Translations under genes and position numbers: made by a program
Notes under the pieces: generated by a model
Database searches by the model: none
What the model saw: only the letters and a program-made list of their open reading frames with translations
Told to the model about the DNA's origin: nothing
Assembly (NCBI GenBank): GCA_000827265.1
Contig: KN834760.1
Location: 715,818 to 779,817 of the forward strand
Length of the DNA: 64,000 nt
Direction: 5' to 3'
DNA from: Collybiopsis luxurians FD-317 M1
Lineage: Eukaryota; Basidiomycota; Agaricomycetes; Agaricales; Omphalotaceae
Part shown: positions 35,623-45,481 of the stretch, piece after piece
Position numbering within the stretch: the first letter of the stretch is position 1
How the letters are laid out: the number at the start of each line of letters is the position of its first letter

Positions 35623-37353
35623 ATGCCCCCTCGTTCTGTCATGGGTCGAGGTCAAAAGCGCATGCTTGCAGAGCTCGATCTTGACACCAACCAAAGTGGT
35701 ACGTTGAACCTAGCAACATTCAAATACACCCCCTCTTCCTGCCATTAGGTGACTCCGACCTTGGAGACACCGAAGGTTCCCCTTACCCCTTGACCCCCAT
35801 GACCTTGAAAATAGATGTTAAAATATTTCTTACAGGCTTTCGTGTTACGCGTAGCAAATGCGAATTTAACCCTTACGCAGAGCGTGGCTCTGACTTCTTG
35901 CTTCCTCACGTAGACTCGAAGGTTTTGCTTCAAAATGGTCAGACGCTCTCTGAGGACGCTGAGCAAGGCTTGCTCCAGGAGGATTTTCAGGAAGTAGAGG
36001 ACGCACCTGCTTTGAAGAGCACACGGTTATCTTTGGCCTCCCACATTCAGCCCTTTCACACCCTTCTTGTCCAGCCTCTGAGACCCAAGTCCGCGGAGAA
36101 GAGGATCTATGTAGCAGACATGAACCTTTCAGTAACCGAATGCAAAAAACTCAAAGATCATCACCGGGAACATGCCAAATGCGCCAAAAAGCAAACTCAG
36201 AGCCAGGAAAACCGCGAAGGTACTCTAAAGTCTGTCGCTTTGAAAAAGCGTGATGCCACAGTTGAGGCAGCAGCGGTTGTGGTCTTCACTGAGGCCTTTC
36301 AACCTGAAGGATGGACGGGACATAGAGCCACTGTTCCTTACCCCCACATACTCTCTGTTTCCGATGTTCTTCATGTTTCTGGCCTCAAGCTGCAGCCCTG
36401 GGACACAAGGTAAGTTTTCCAAGACCATCTTGATTAATGACCCGCGTTTCTAATAAACCTCTTCAGTGTAAGCAGGGTGGCACGCAGCTCCGACGGTAGA
36501 CATTGGGCGGCTTTTCTTGGTCACCCAGCGGGTTGGCTTCCCTCAGTTCAGAAGGTCGACATGCTCCTATCCTCTGCCCATTTGCAACTTCAGTTTCCCT
36601 CCCACTCACAACCTCCCCGCCGTGGTACCTATGATTCTCTTCCAATAGGGTATAGCCATGGTCAGGGACAGCTTCAGCCAACAAATTTTGTAACATCGGT
36701 ACACAACTCCGCCATCATCTCAACTATCTTGGAATCACCTGAGGTTCAGCACGTTGCACAATTTATTGATTGTAAGTTTGTTGCGCTTGTATCCACTGAT
36801 TCATTCTGACTTATTTTCAGATGGCGTTCAAGCATACTTCCCAAACATTCATCTTTTGCTTACGAATCTTACCCGCATTCTTCTGGAGCAGCCTGAGCTC
36901 AGTCTGAGGCATAATTTCAAAGGCTGTTGCTTTGCCGCCTCCCAGTTGAATTTCTCCAAGTCCTCCACCAACCCTCATGCCGATTTCATGAATGTGTTCT
37001 TTCTGGTTTGCGGTATCTGGAATTGTGGAGCTTTTAACTATCGCCTAGGTGGACATATCATTCTCTGGAGCCTTGGGCTGGCTGTTGAGTTCCCGCCTGG
37101 AGCTGGGGTGTTAGTACCTTCAGCTACCGTCGTGCACTCTAATATTCCTGTTGCCTCCAATGAATGACGCCACTCTATTACCTTCTTTACTGCAGCAGGG
37201 ATTCTCCGATGGTACTTTAACAGCTTTATGAACGATAACAAGTTTCTGGCTAAAGCGACCCCAGCCCAGAAGGCTGAATGGGAAGCGTATTGCTCAAAAC
37301 TCTGGAAGATTGGGATGGATTTACTGCTACCTACTAAATGTAATGAAGCGTAG
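35623..37353 (+). pseudogene. TET/JBP-family 2-oxoglutarate/Fe(II) dioxygenase, one premature TGA
   Basis: join(35623..35698, 35749..36409, 36467..36771, 36821..37353) gives 524 aa if the TGA at 37165-37167 is read through; phases are consistent. The N-terminal half is basic and poorly conserved. The catalytic double-stranded beta-helix follows: GYSHGQGQLQP, the iron HxD in NPHADFMNVF, a FNYRLGGHIILWSLGLAVEFPPG strand pair, the distal histidine in VPSATVVHSN, then RHSITFFTAAGILRW containing the expected 2-oxoglutarate-binding Arg. The TGA falls immediately before that Arg, so the truncated product would keep both iron ligands but lose the co-substrate anchor. Such enzymes oxidise 5-methylcytosine, and fungal copies are carried by KDZ elements. 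Family assignment rests on motif order; enzyme activity is not implied. Confidence 0.85.
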
Positions 37354-38280
37354 ACTTACTTCCCAATGCAAATGTTTCTGGCACTAGTACCCTCTGTGAA
37401 GTTGTCCTTCCAGTGTGAGCTTGAGAAACATGTCGTAGTCCATGCTGTTAGAAATAGCAGTGGTCAATTGTCTCTTTAATTGTTGAGAAAAGGTTATGGC
37501 AAGTACTTTAGGAATGGTAAAACTTCTTGTTGTTTAGCTACTCTACGTACATCTTTTATACCTAGAGTAATTACTTCTAGAATATTCTACTAATTTCGAT
37601 AATACTTAAAGAGATTACTAAGAAAACAATGGAGCACTGCTTGAGTCGCTCCTAGAATGTGTAAGTACCTTCTCGCACATTCTCAACATTAATGTTAAGA
37701 CCGAGTTGAAGGGTATTTACGCCTCACCATCCAATATGTACTATCTTGCATATTGTATTTGTTATGTATTTGTTAGTTCGATGTTATTACAGTGGTCGAT
37801 TATAACTTCAACGTTCAGCCTGAGTCCAAGGGTAATATGCCTCACCCATCCTGTATGTATTACTTATGTAGTTGTCGCTTCAATGTGAACTTCTCAAACA
37901 TACTATAGGATGTCACATCTGCTTAACTATATTATTGCCGTTACTTCTCTGGCTTCAACTCAGTTTGCACAATGAACGTTGCCGTTACTTTATGGCTTTG
38001 ACATACTCAGTGTTAATACAATGTCACAATACATATGATGTTTCAATTCCACAATACAATGTTATAATACAGTGCTTGTAGACATTCGCCATCTCCTTAC
38101 TTCTTACCACTGTAATGTCATACTTGGTTCCAATCTATGCTCAGTTCAAGTCCAGCAATCTTATCTTCATCTCACCATAACTTTACATTGAAAGCAAGCA
38201 CAGATTTTCATTGGCACACAAAGAATGGTACAAAAACGTCATTTTACAGCAGTACAGAAGCATAAACAAACCAAGCAATT
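37354..38280. other. Non-coding AT-rich interior of the KDZ element
   Basis: No gene seen. It contains imperfect internal repeats, including TACAATGTYACAATACA-like units near 38016-38070 and two diverged versions of a segment reading CGCCTCACCATCCAATATG / TGCCTCACCCATCCTGTATG (about 37720 and 37837). It separates the convergent ends of the TET/JBP and RNase H1-N-like genes. Confidence 0.5.
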
Positions 38281-39536
38281 CTACTTTCTGGAAGCCAGAA
38301 TACCCCAGCTTGGAACTGACTTTACTTTACCAGCCTCACGGAGTTGGGTGAAATGAGCTTTCGCATCGCAGAGGGTACCAGCAAAGGCTTTGACTTCACC
38401 GCCGTGCCAGCCCAATCCTTGGCCCATGACCGTACTGGAGAACATGTTGAGATTAGAGTGGTTAAAGGAGGTGAAAGGAGGGGGGGTTGGACTTACAGGC
38501 AAGTGTATACCCCAGGACGCTCTCCCTTCACAACGATATAATGATCCTTTGGCCCAGCATTCTTCAAGAGGTCCAGAACACCAGTGGTGCGGCATTCTCT
38601 GTAGGCCATCTCACCAAGCTCTCGGTTCTCAAATGAGCAAAAAATGGCATCAGCGACACCCTCCGTGGCTTCATTCGCTCCATAGGCATTTCCAGTTCCT
38701 CGCCATTGATAGTACAGCCCCTTGGCATTTTCAAAGCCAAAGTATACAACGTAGGTCCTGGGAAAGCGAGCCAGAGCATCAGCCTCAACAGCAGATAGAG
38801 CTCTAGGGCCCAAGATAGCATCAGAATGGTCAGGTGGGTTAGAAGATACAATAGAATGGTCAGGTGGGTCAGATGAAAAGCTGCTATCAGAGATAGTTTC
38901 TTTGCCCGAGTCCGACTCGATCCAGATGGCAGAAGGTGAGGCGGACTTATCAGGAGCAGCAGTAGGGGCAGAGACCCTCTCTGGACTTTGGAGTGTTGTT
39001 ACATTCATCGTACAGGGTTGCGGTGCTAAATTTGATGGTTCTCCAGGTCGATATTTGAGTGGGCTGGGAAACAGGATCTTCCCCTGCGCCTTAATCCAAT
39101 CACTCTCAAGGTCGGGCTTTGAAGAACGAACCCTGGAAGAGCGATGGGGTGTGGACGGAGGGGTGACAAGATGCCGAATCTCCTCTGACATTTCTTGGAT
39201 TGTGAGCAAGTAGAGGTAGGAAATATAATGAGAAACTCACAAAGATCTTCTTCGGCCTGAGCAAGTCTAGAGTGGAATTCCTCATCTGCTTTCACGAAAT
39301 GTTCTTCAGCCTGGGTTCGCCCTGCATTGATCTGGGAAAGACCTAAAAAGAATTACCTTTCCAGTGAGGGCATTGATTGAATTCCCCTCACCTTTAGCAT
39401 CCAGTTCTAGCTGGGAAAGCTGAGCCTCAAGCTGTTTGGATACAGAGGATTTTTGAGTCATTGAAGGAGCTTTAATCAGATCTTTAGTATCTGATACAAA
39501 GGTTAGGCTTGCCACTCACCAGACATGGTAGAAATG
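38281..39536 (-). CDS. Element protein with two RNase H1 N-terminal/viroplasmin-like domains
   Basis: Exons on the minus strand: a 7-nt first exon (39536-39530, ATG TCT G), a coiled-coil-like exon (VSKQLEAQLSQLELDAKG), a short Glu-rich exon, a long exon of about 39200-38497, and a final exon ending TAG at 38281-38283. The long exon contains TYVVYFGFENAKGLYYQW..GVADAIFCSFENRELGEM, which matches the small RNase H1-N (Cauli_VI/viroplasmin) fold. A second copy, HYIVVKGERPGVY, continues across the last intron into GLGWHGGEVKAFAG..AHFTQL. Such domains bind RNA:DNA hybrid or dsRNA and are common in mushroom mobile elements. The junction near 39.20 kb gives a stop in the simplest splice, so the middle of the model is uncertain or damaged. 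Confidence 0.7.
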
Positions 39537-39719
39537 TGCTGTAAAAAAGCATAAAATAAATCCGGTAAGAGATATTGAGGCCAAGGCTGGATATTCAAGC
39601 TTAGATTAGAGTTGCAAGAACTTAGTAGGAGAAGGGGAGCTCCTTGACCCACACATGACTCAACCGTTTATCCAAGTCCTCCTACCGCAAGTGCACTTGG
39701 AACTGGCTTTTCAGTAGAA
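39537..39719. promoter_or_regulatory. Shared bidirectional promoter of the second divergent pair
   Basis: 183 bp between divergent starts at 39536 (-) and 39720 (+). The role is inferred from layout; no core motif is obvious. Confidence 0.4.
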
Positions 39720-42298
39720 ATGGCCAACCCTTGGGATAGAAATTTGGGCAGCTACATGCCCTTTCTGAACTCATTCACTAGCTCTCAGGCTCCAGCTTCG
39801 AACTTCATCCCCCATTTTTATTCTCAAAACATGGCTCAGGCGCAAACAGGCTTTCCGACTTCTTATGCTCACCAGGTTTCAACAATTTCACAGCGCGGTG
39901 CTGCTGAGCACCATGGCATGCTCCCCCGTGGGTTGTGTCCTGCTCCGGCCACCCCCAACACCCTTTCCCGAGGGCCTGCACATTATTCCCCTGTAGAAAA
40001 TAACCACCTCACTACCCGAACTCCAGTGTCTACTGTATATCACCGTCCTGTAGGAAATTCTCAACCCACTGCACAAAATCTCGCGTCTCCTGCATACTGT
40101 CCACCTGTAGAAAGCGGCCAGCCTACTGCACAAAACCGTATGTCCCCTGCTTACGGTCCTCTTGTTAAGAACAACCAGCATATTGCACACGGTTTCCCGT
40201 CTTCTGCATACTGTCCTCCTGTAGGGAACACCCATCCTATTGCACAGAATGCGTCTCCTACTACATACCATCCTCCTGTACAAAACACTCAGCCTACCGC
40301 GCAAAACCACACATCTCCAACATTTTGTCCTCCTTTACAAAACGCTCAGCCTAGTGCAAACTCTCCTGCTGGCTTCCAGTGGAAGGAGATTGTTCTTTAC
40401 AACAATGTCGACGCATCCATTCCCCCTAAGCAGGCTATCATGCCTCAACCTCTGTCTCCTCCTCTTCCTCCACAATCCAAAGGGCCTGTTTATACCCCCA
40501 TCTCCACACCGCAGATTATGAACGCTCTGAATGGCCAGGTGTCTGTTTACTCTCATGACCCTGTCCTGCCACCCAATGTTCCAGATTCTGAGCTCTGTCA
40601 GTTTGATTTTGACAAGTCTCCACCTGCTCCGTTACCCAATGGGAGCCCAAGGTTCTCATCGAGGAAAGAGGCTTCTGCTTCCCAGCAGCAGTTACCTGCT
40701 GACCTCAATGACGCTGGCACTCACCTTGAGGCTGTACACCATCCCAATAATGCGTCAAGAGCCAGCGAGGATGAAGATGGTCGGGACACACGTGGGTCAG
40801 GAGGGAATGAAGATGGAGATGGTCGGGATATACGTGGGGAGAATGTCCAGGATACACGCAGGGAGAACAACCAGGAAGGTATTGACGGTACACCTGGGGA
40901 GAACAAAAATGAGGGTAACGACTGTGTGTCTGGGGCCCATCAGGAGAAGGAACGAGGGGACTCTGATCCAGCCAACAGTCGAGTGGGTGTGATGGGTTGG
41001 TCAGAAAAAAGTTTGGCTCAAGCAACCAGACAGCTCAAGCAGAAGAAGGTCAATGAGGCGGTAGCAAAATTTCTTGAGGAGCAGGAGGAACTAATCACGT
41101 TGAAGGCAGAGGAGGTTGGGGTTACCAGCGCCTACTTCAAGAAGCTCATGGGCAACTCAAAACATCACCAAAAGAAGCGAACAGTCAGTGGGTGGGATGC
41201 AGTTATGCATGCAAAGTCTCAGGAGCTCAACCAAGGTATATTTTATGTTTCTCATTCACTGTAACAATACTAATAATCTTTTTGAATTCTCTAGGTCAGG
41301 GAAAGGGCAACCGGGCTACTGTGGGGGAGATTCAACAGGCAGTACATGATGATGAGAGGTTGATGAAGATATACAACAAGCAAGGGAAACACCTCAAACG
41401 GCTCATCGAGGATCTGGAGGAATACCAGGAGTCAAAGAAGGAAACGGCGCATGCATCAAACAAGATTGCGTCCAATCGAGCGACAAAGTTTTTGAAGAAA
41501 CTTGATGACAATGTGAGTCTTTTTTTATTGCCTTCTCACCTTGTTAGTCTAATTCACCTGAAAACAGCTCAGCAGTCTTCGAGAACACACAGACATTGCA
41601 GGCTTTGGTTTTTTCGTTCGTGGTAGCTTTGAAAGTACTATACGACCTACCCTCATTTCACAAGGCCCGTGTCTGGAGTTTTTCCAGAAAATTTTCAAGA
41701 AAGGTCCTTGGGAGATGCTGTGTCTTTTTGAATCATTTGTAACCACCCATGAAAAAAGTGAGCTGTTCATTCTAAGCTAAGATTTTTATTTCACTGTACA
41801 TCTCTCTTAGCAAAAGGAAAGTCTCTCTCAAACCCCCAGAAGGCGGCGAAAACAGCGGAAATCATACGGGACCAACTGTGTAAGTTACATGTTTTCGTTT
41901 ATGCATCTCTCTGCTTATCTTTTCTGACCCTTTTAGATTCCTTGTCTAGCATTGGCAATGTTCGCATGAACTACCCAAACTATTGTACCGATATTGTGGC
42001 CAAGCATGGTGTTGAAATTCGGGGCTGGCCTACCGGTGTTGAGTTCAAGTCTCCGCATGAAATCAAAGACTCAAACAGCCTCAATACTCTCTACGACGCA
42101 TGGACTTCAGGAGCGGCTTACTGGGCAGTCATGTCCAAGACAGAGCGCAAGGCACACCTTCGGAAGCTGGAGCAGGACGAGGCCGCCGGGGTTCAAGTGA
42201 AAGTTCCCCGCAAGACCCACAGTGATGCTGGGGGCACCCACAACAGCAGAAAAAGGAAGTCAGCCACAACACCGACACAGGAACCGCCTTCAAAATGA
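39720..42298 (+). CDS. KDZ-element-associated protein of unknown function, premature C-terminal TGA
   Basis: join(39720..41235, 41295..41512, 41568..41757, 41811..41879, 41937..42298), 784 aa to the TGA. The N-terminal ~220 residues are Pro/Gln/Ser-rich with a degenerate ~21-residue repeat (units containing SPAYCPPVESGQPTAQN-like text, about six copies at 39990-40360). An acidic Gly/Asn-rich repeat (GRDTRG, GENVQD) follows, then Lys/Glu coiled coil. The C-terminal conserved part has REHTDIAGFGFFVRGSFESTIRPTL and MNYPNYCTDIVAKHGVEIRGWP, blocks I recognise from many basidiomycete element-linked genes of unknown function. The TGA at 42296-42298 sits in a run TGA CGA CGA. Beyond it the same frame stays open for 50 more codons (Asp/Glu-rich) to TGA at 42449-42451, so the original protein was probably ~835 aa. 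Confidence 0.75.
39990..40360 (+). repeat. Degenerate ~63-bp in-frame tandem repeat
   Basis: About six diverged units within the N-terminus of the element gene, each reading roughly CCTGTAGAAAACACTCAGCC then ACTGCACAAAAC..TCTCCTGCATACTGTCCT. The period is ~63 bp, i.e. 21 codons, so the frame is kept. Confidence 0.7.
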
Positions 42299-42451
42299 CG
42301 ACGAACCGGAGCTTCCTCAAAACAATCAAAGACACGCATTGAGGACAAAGAAGCATCGGGTGGCAGTGGGGATGAGGATGAGGACGACTACGACCCAGGT
42401 GCAACCGATTTGGGAGAGGATGAGGAAGCCGACGACGCTGAAGAAGCATGA

Positions 42452-42955
42452 AGAGTAACGTTCCTTTCTCCCCCTGCTGCTTTCTTTTATCTTGTTATAT
42501 CCTACTTGCCTGCTATCCTACTCCCCCATTCTACCTGCTCATGCTTGTCCTCTCCTTTCTTTCTGTATCACCCCTACTACACATATGTCTTTTCATGCAT
42601 TGGTTTCCCCCCCCAAACCCTCATTTACTCCCCTACATTGTTTCTTTCTTTTTATCCACTCTTGCTTTGACTCCTCCCTCCCCCGCCCCTCTTCTTGCTG
42701 CTCCCAATACTCTGACATCGCTGAATATATATATATATCTTACCCATTTGATATTGGGCAGGATTTGGCGGGATCCCGACACCCGATGCCCGACTCTCAC
42801 TTGAGTGCAACATAAGCGGTAATAATAAGCGGCGAAGCAAGCCATTTTAATAATATATAATATTCTATTCTACATACCGATGCCTGACCCAACACTCAAC
42901 GCCGACGGATACGTGTGTAGGCGGGAAGCCGGCTAAGATAAGGCGGCATGTGGTG
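42452..42955. other. Non-coding right subterminal region of the KDZ element
   Basis: Pyrimidine-rich sequence after the element gene, an (AT)n run at about 42724-42738, and a subterminal segment (42767-42800, GGCGGGATCCCGACACCC..) that mirrors the left subterminal segment 32286-32326 in inverted orientation. No gene. Confidence 0.6.
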
Positions 42956-43128
42956 TTGATGATGGGATCGGTGTTGCGCCATCCCCGAGGCTCATAGTGC
43001 TCAGATATATAGTAGAGGTTTATTCATTTTATTCATATCTTGGGGAAAGGCCAAAACACTATGTAGATAACGGATTGATGATCCGATCAATCAAATCTAT
43101 ATATTGAAGTACGTGGGATTATTAGGTG
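42956..43128 (-). repeat. Right terminal inverted repeat of the KDZ element
   Basis: 173 bp. Its reverse complement begins CACCTAATAATCCCAC and matches the left terminal repeat with five substitutions and no gaps by eye. Confidence 0.93.
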
Positions 43129-43136
43129 CAATTGAT
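43129..43136. repeat. Right target-site duplication of the KDZ element
   Basis: CAATTGAT, identical to 32096-32103. Removing the element and one copy restores a continuous ..TTCGACAATTGATCTAGG.. site. Confidence 0.92.
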
Positions 43137-44148
43137 CTAGGTGTTCGCTTCCGTTCACTTGGTCGATAGTTCTGAATTTGCGTCATCTGCCTAACGTCAC
43201 TCATGCATCTTCGCTCTCCCTCGCACTAAGTGGCCTCCTCCCTCCTTGCCCATTTTCCTCCCTTTAATATTATGCGCCCCTTCTTTCTGTCACACCCCTG
43301 CCCCAATGTCTTGATCCTTCGGGGTTTGCGTTCCTAGTCTGCTCTTGGTTGCTCTGAACGCCCTTGCGTTTAGTGCCTTCTCCAGTCAACATATGGTCCG
43401 AACCTCTCTCTCCTATTCCCTTTCTTCTCTGTCAGCCTATCTTACATCTATGCGACCGTTTCTCCATGTTCTACTTTCCATCCACTTATTCTTTACTATT
43501 TGTCTCGAAGCAATCTGAAATTGTGCCTCGTTCCCGACCTTCGTTATGTATCCTGTCTCTCAACATATCTCCGTTAGACCGATAGTACAAGCAGTGGCTA
43601 AACTCCAGACTGCGTCGTGAAACATTTTTCTCCATCCTTCGGCTCCTCAACTCCCCTCCATTTCGACACTCTTCGATACCCAGCCTTTCGATCATATTCA
43701 TTCTGAGTTGTTGTATCTCGAAATTCAAAGAAATGCTCGAGGGAGACAGTTTGACTTCAGTATGCTGTACTGCCAAAAGCTCAGTACCGGATGGCCTGAT
43801 CCCGGTCCCCGACTGCTAGCTACATTGGAAAGGAATGCTGATTAGACGGAGGCTAATTGCTGGACCTCTCTCTCATTGTTCACACCATCCTTTTCGTACG
43901 TGAAGGTGCGCCCAAAACGGATGCAGTGCAATGGCAGAAAGTGCTTATGCGTCTTCTCCATCTCTGAGTGATCCGCGGCATGAACAACTCTGTACCCTGA
44001 TGACCCTGAGGATGGTGGGCTATAAAATCATGCGGTAAAGAAAGAGAGCGTTGCGCTGCAGCCCCCTTTGCTGGTCAAAGGAAAGCCATCCTTATTCACA
44101 ACCCCCCCCTTTGCTTACGTTTACGCGTCCTCAGCTTGTTCTTTTAAC
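43137..44148. other. Intergenic with a TATA-like promoter element
   Basis: No convincing gene. The minus-strand frame at 43486-43776 has no recognised domain. The right part is the promoter of the secreted-protein gene: TATAAAA at 44021-44027 lies 122 bp before its ATG. Confidence 0.5.
44021..44027 (+). promoter_or_regulatory. TATA box of the small secreted protein gene
   Basis: TATAAAA in the context GGGCTATAAAATC, 122 bp upstream of the start codon, a usual distance for strongly expressed fungal secreted-protein genes. No experimental start site is known from the sequence. Confidence 0.5.
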
Positions 44149-44671
44149 ATGCGTCTCAATCTCCTGTACCTGGTATCTGTGCTTGCTTTCGCTGTTTATG
44201 CGACACCTATCTCTGTGAGCACTAAATCGATCCGAGGAACAACACTCTTTAACGTGATTTGAAACCTAGGTTCGGAACGATCTTGAAGCGCGCGCAAGGG
44301 TCATACCTGATTTCATGGCTGTCTCAGAGCCCATAATGGAGATCCACTTTGAGAAAACGCAACCACAGAAAACGCTGGATGGAGCTAAAGAGATGGTACA
44401 AATACTGATGGGGGAGTTCAGGAAACATGATCTCTGGAGGGAATTCCCAAAACTCGCCGTCAGAAACGGGAATGCACCCAATCCTTCACCTCAAACTGAT
44501 TACGGGGATTTCGATCTAACGGGTTTCGGTCCCGAGTGTTCGCCGAAATGTGTTGGGACGTACTCGTCGACGAATTCTAAAGTCAAGGCTGTTATACTGC
44601 TTTCAGACAAGAGGACGTATTATTCGTTTGATTTGGAGCATCATACAACTGTTCGTACTGTTCACGACTAG
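44149..44671 (+). CDS. Small secreted protein of unknown function, 155 aa
   Basis: join(44149..44214, 44270..44671), one 55-bp intron (GTGAGC..CCTAG). The protein opens with a clear signal peptide, MRLNLLYLVSVLAFAVYATP. The mature part is ~130 residues with two closely spaced cysteines (ECSPKC) and a Tyr/Phe-containing C-terminal segment (KRTYYSFDLEHH). No family was recognised. Length, signal peptide, intron right after the signal sequence and a TATA promoter are typical of fungal small secreted proteins, some of which act as effectors or in cell-wall contact; no such role can be claimed here. Confidence 0.75.
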
Positions 44672-44712
44672 GCGTTTGTATAGTAAATAGATTTTACGAG
44701 TATGGAAGATAC

Positions 44713-45218
44713 CTAAATCCCGCCAGCTTGCTTCCTGTTCTCCGCCAGCTCCCGCGTAAAAGCCGCAACATCCTTCTCTTCCACCGTAAATTTATTGAGA
44801 TCGATATAAAATTCGAGCTTCTTGTCAACTCCCCGAGGATACACCTTTCCGACAGCAACCCATCCCAGTTTTGATTCTGCAAGCTCGTGTATTATCGAGG
44901 TGGCAGCTCGAACCGTCATAGCGCTGTCTCCGCTGGGATTTGAGCTAAACTCGCCCCGAGCCTGTAATAGTTCATTACTATGTAGGAACTAACCTTATGG
45001 AGATGACTAACGGCGATTGGCTCTGCGGTCTTTTGCAATAAATAGAATGGGAAGTAAGCACCCGAGGAATAGAGCGACGTAATAGCTGGTAGAACTCGGA
45101 GTGAATGTGAACCACACATTGGGGTGGATATGGGGTGAGGATACAGAGTGGAGAGACGGCCGGGGGAAAGAGATTTCGTTCTTTTCACAAGCAAGGTGGG
45201 GAAAGCATTCTCCTGGAT
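44713..45218 (-). CDS. Hypothetical protein, 5' end unresolved
   Basis: Two minus-strand exons join in phase: 45218 (acceptor ATCCAG just upstream) down to 44994, then 44961 to the TGA-type end at 44713, with a 32-bp intron (GTTAG..TTACAG). The encoded text ends MTVRAATSIIHELAESKLGW..LEFYIDLNKFTVEEKDVAAFTREL, a compact, probably folded alpha/beta domain. The N-terminal exon is Ser/Leu/Pro-rich and basic, which could be part of a mitochondrial leader. The first exon must lie upstream of 45218 because no suitable ATG opens the frame. No family was recognised. Confidence 0.5.
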
Positions 45219-45481
45219 CAAAAACAGACGTTTAGACTAAACGGTATCGGATATATTATCTCTAGGACTGACATACAGCCTGCTGGGAACAGGGGTGTGT
45301 CTGAGCGCTTAAGCGCCAATTGGGCGCCTAGCAGACATCAGAGCTGGCCGGATATGGTAACCGATCATCATCATTAAACCCTTCCATTCTCTTTCGGTTC
45401 GCTTCCTATCCTACTACCAGTACTACTATACTCGTAACTCACCGAGCCACTCATTCCTCAACCGAGTCCAATAACGATCCT

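Larger units (their letters stand above)
32104..43128. mobile_element. Complete KDZ (Kyakuja-Dileera-Zisupton) DNA transposon, 11,025 bp
   Basis: The element is bounded by 173-bp terminal inverted repeats (five mismatches by eye) and a perfect 8-bp target duplication. It encodes four genes arranged as two divergent pairs: KDZ transposase (-) and TET/JBP dioxygenase (+) share a ~108-bp intergenic promoter; an RNase H1-N/viroplasmin-like protein (-) and an unknown element gene (+) share a ~183-bp one. KDZ elements with TET/JBP genes are an established mushroom-genome feature (Iyer and colleagues). Subterminal GGCGGGATCC-containing segments also lie in inverted orientation (32286-32326 and 42767-42800). 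Coding genes carry premature TGA stops, so this copy is probably non-autonomous now, although its ends are intact and could be mobilised in trans. Confidence 0.93.

Noticed and set aside
35790..36413. Separate 207-codon gene
   Set aside because: It is exon 2 of the TET/JBP gene; splice sites on both sides and phases connect it to the catalytic exons.
37165..37167. TGA read as selenocysteine or programmed readthrough
   Set aside because: Fungi of this group lack selenocysteine insertion, and the same TGA-for-CGA pattern occurs in three genes of the element, which fits deamination better.
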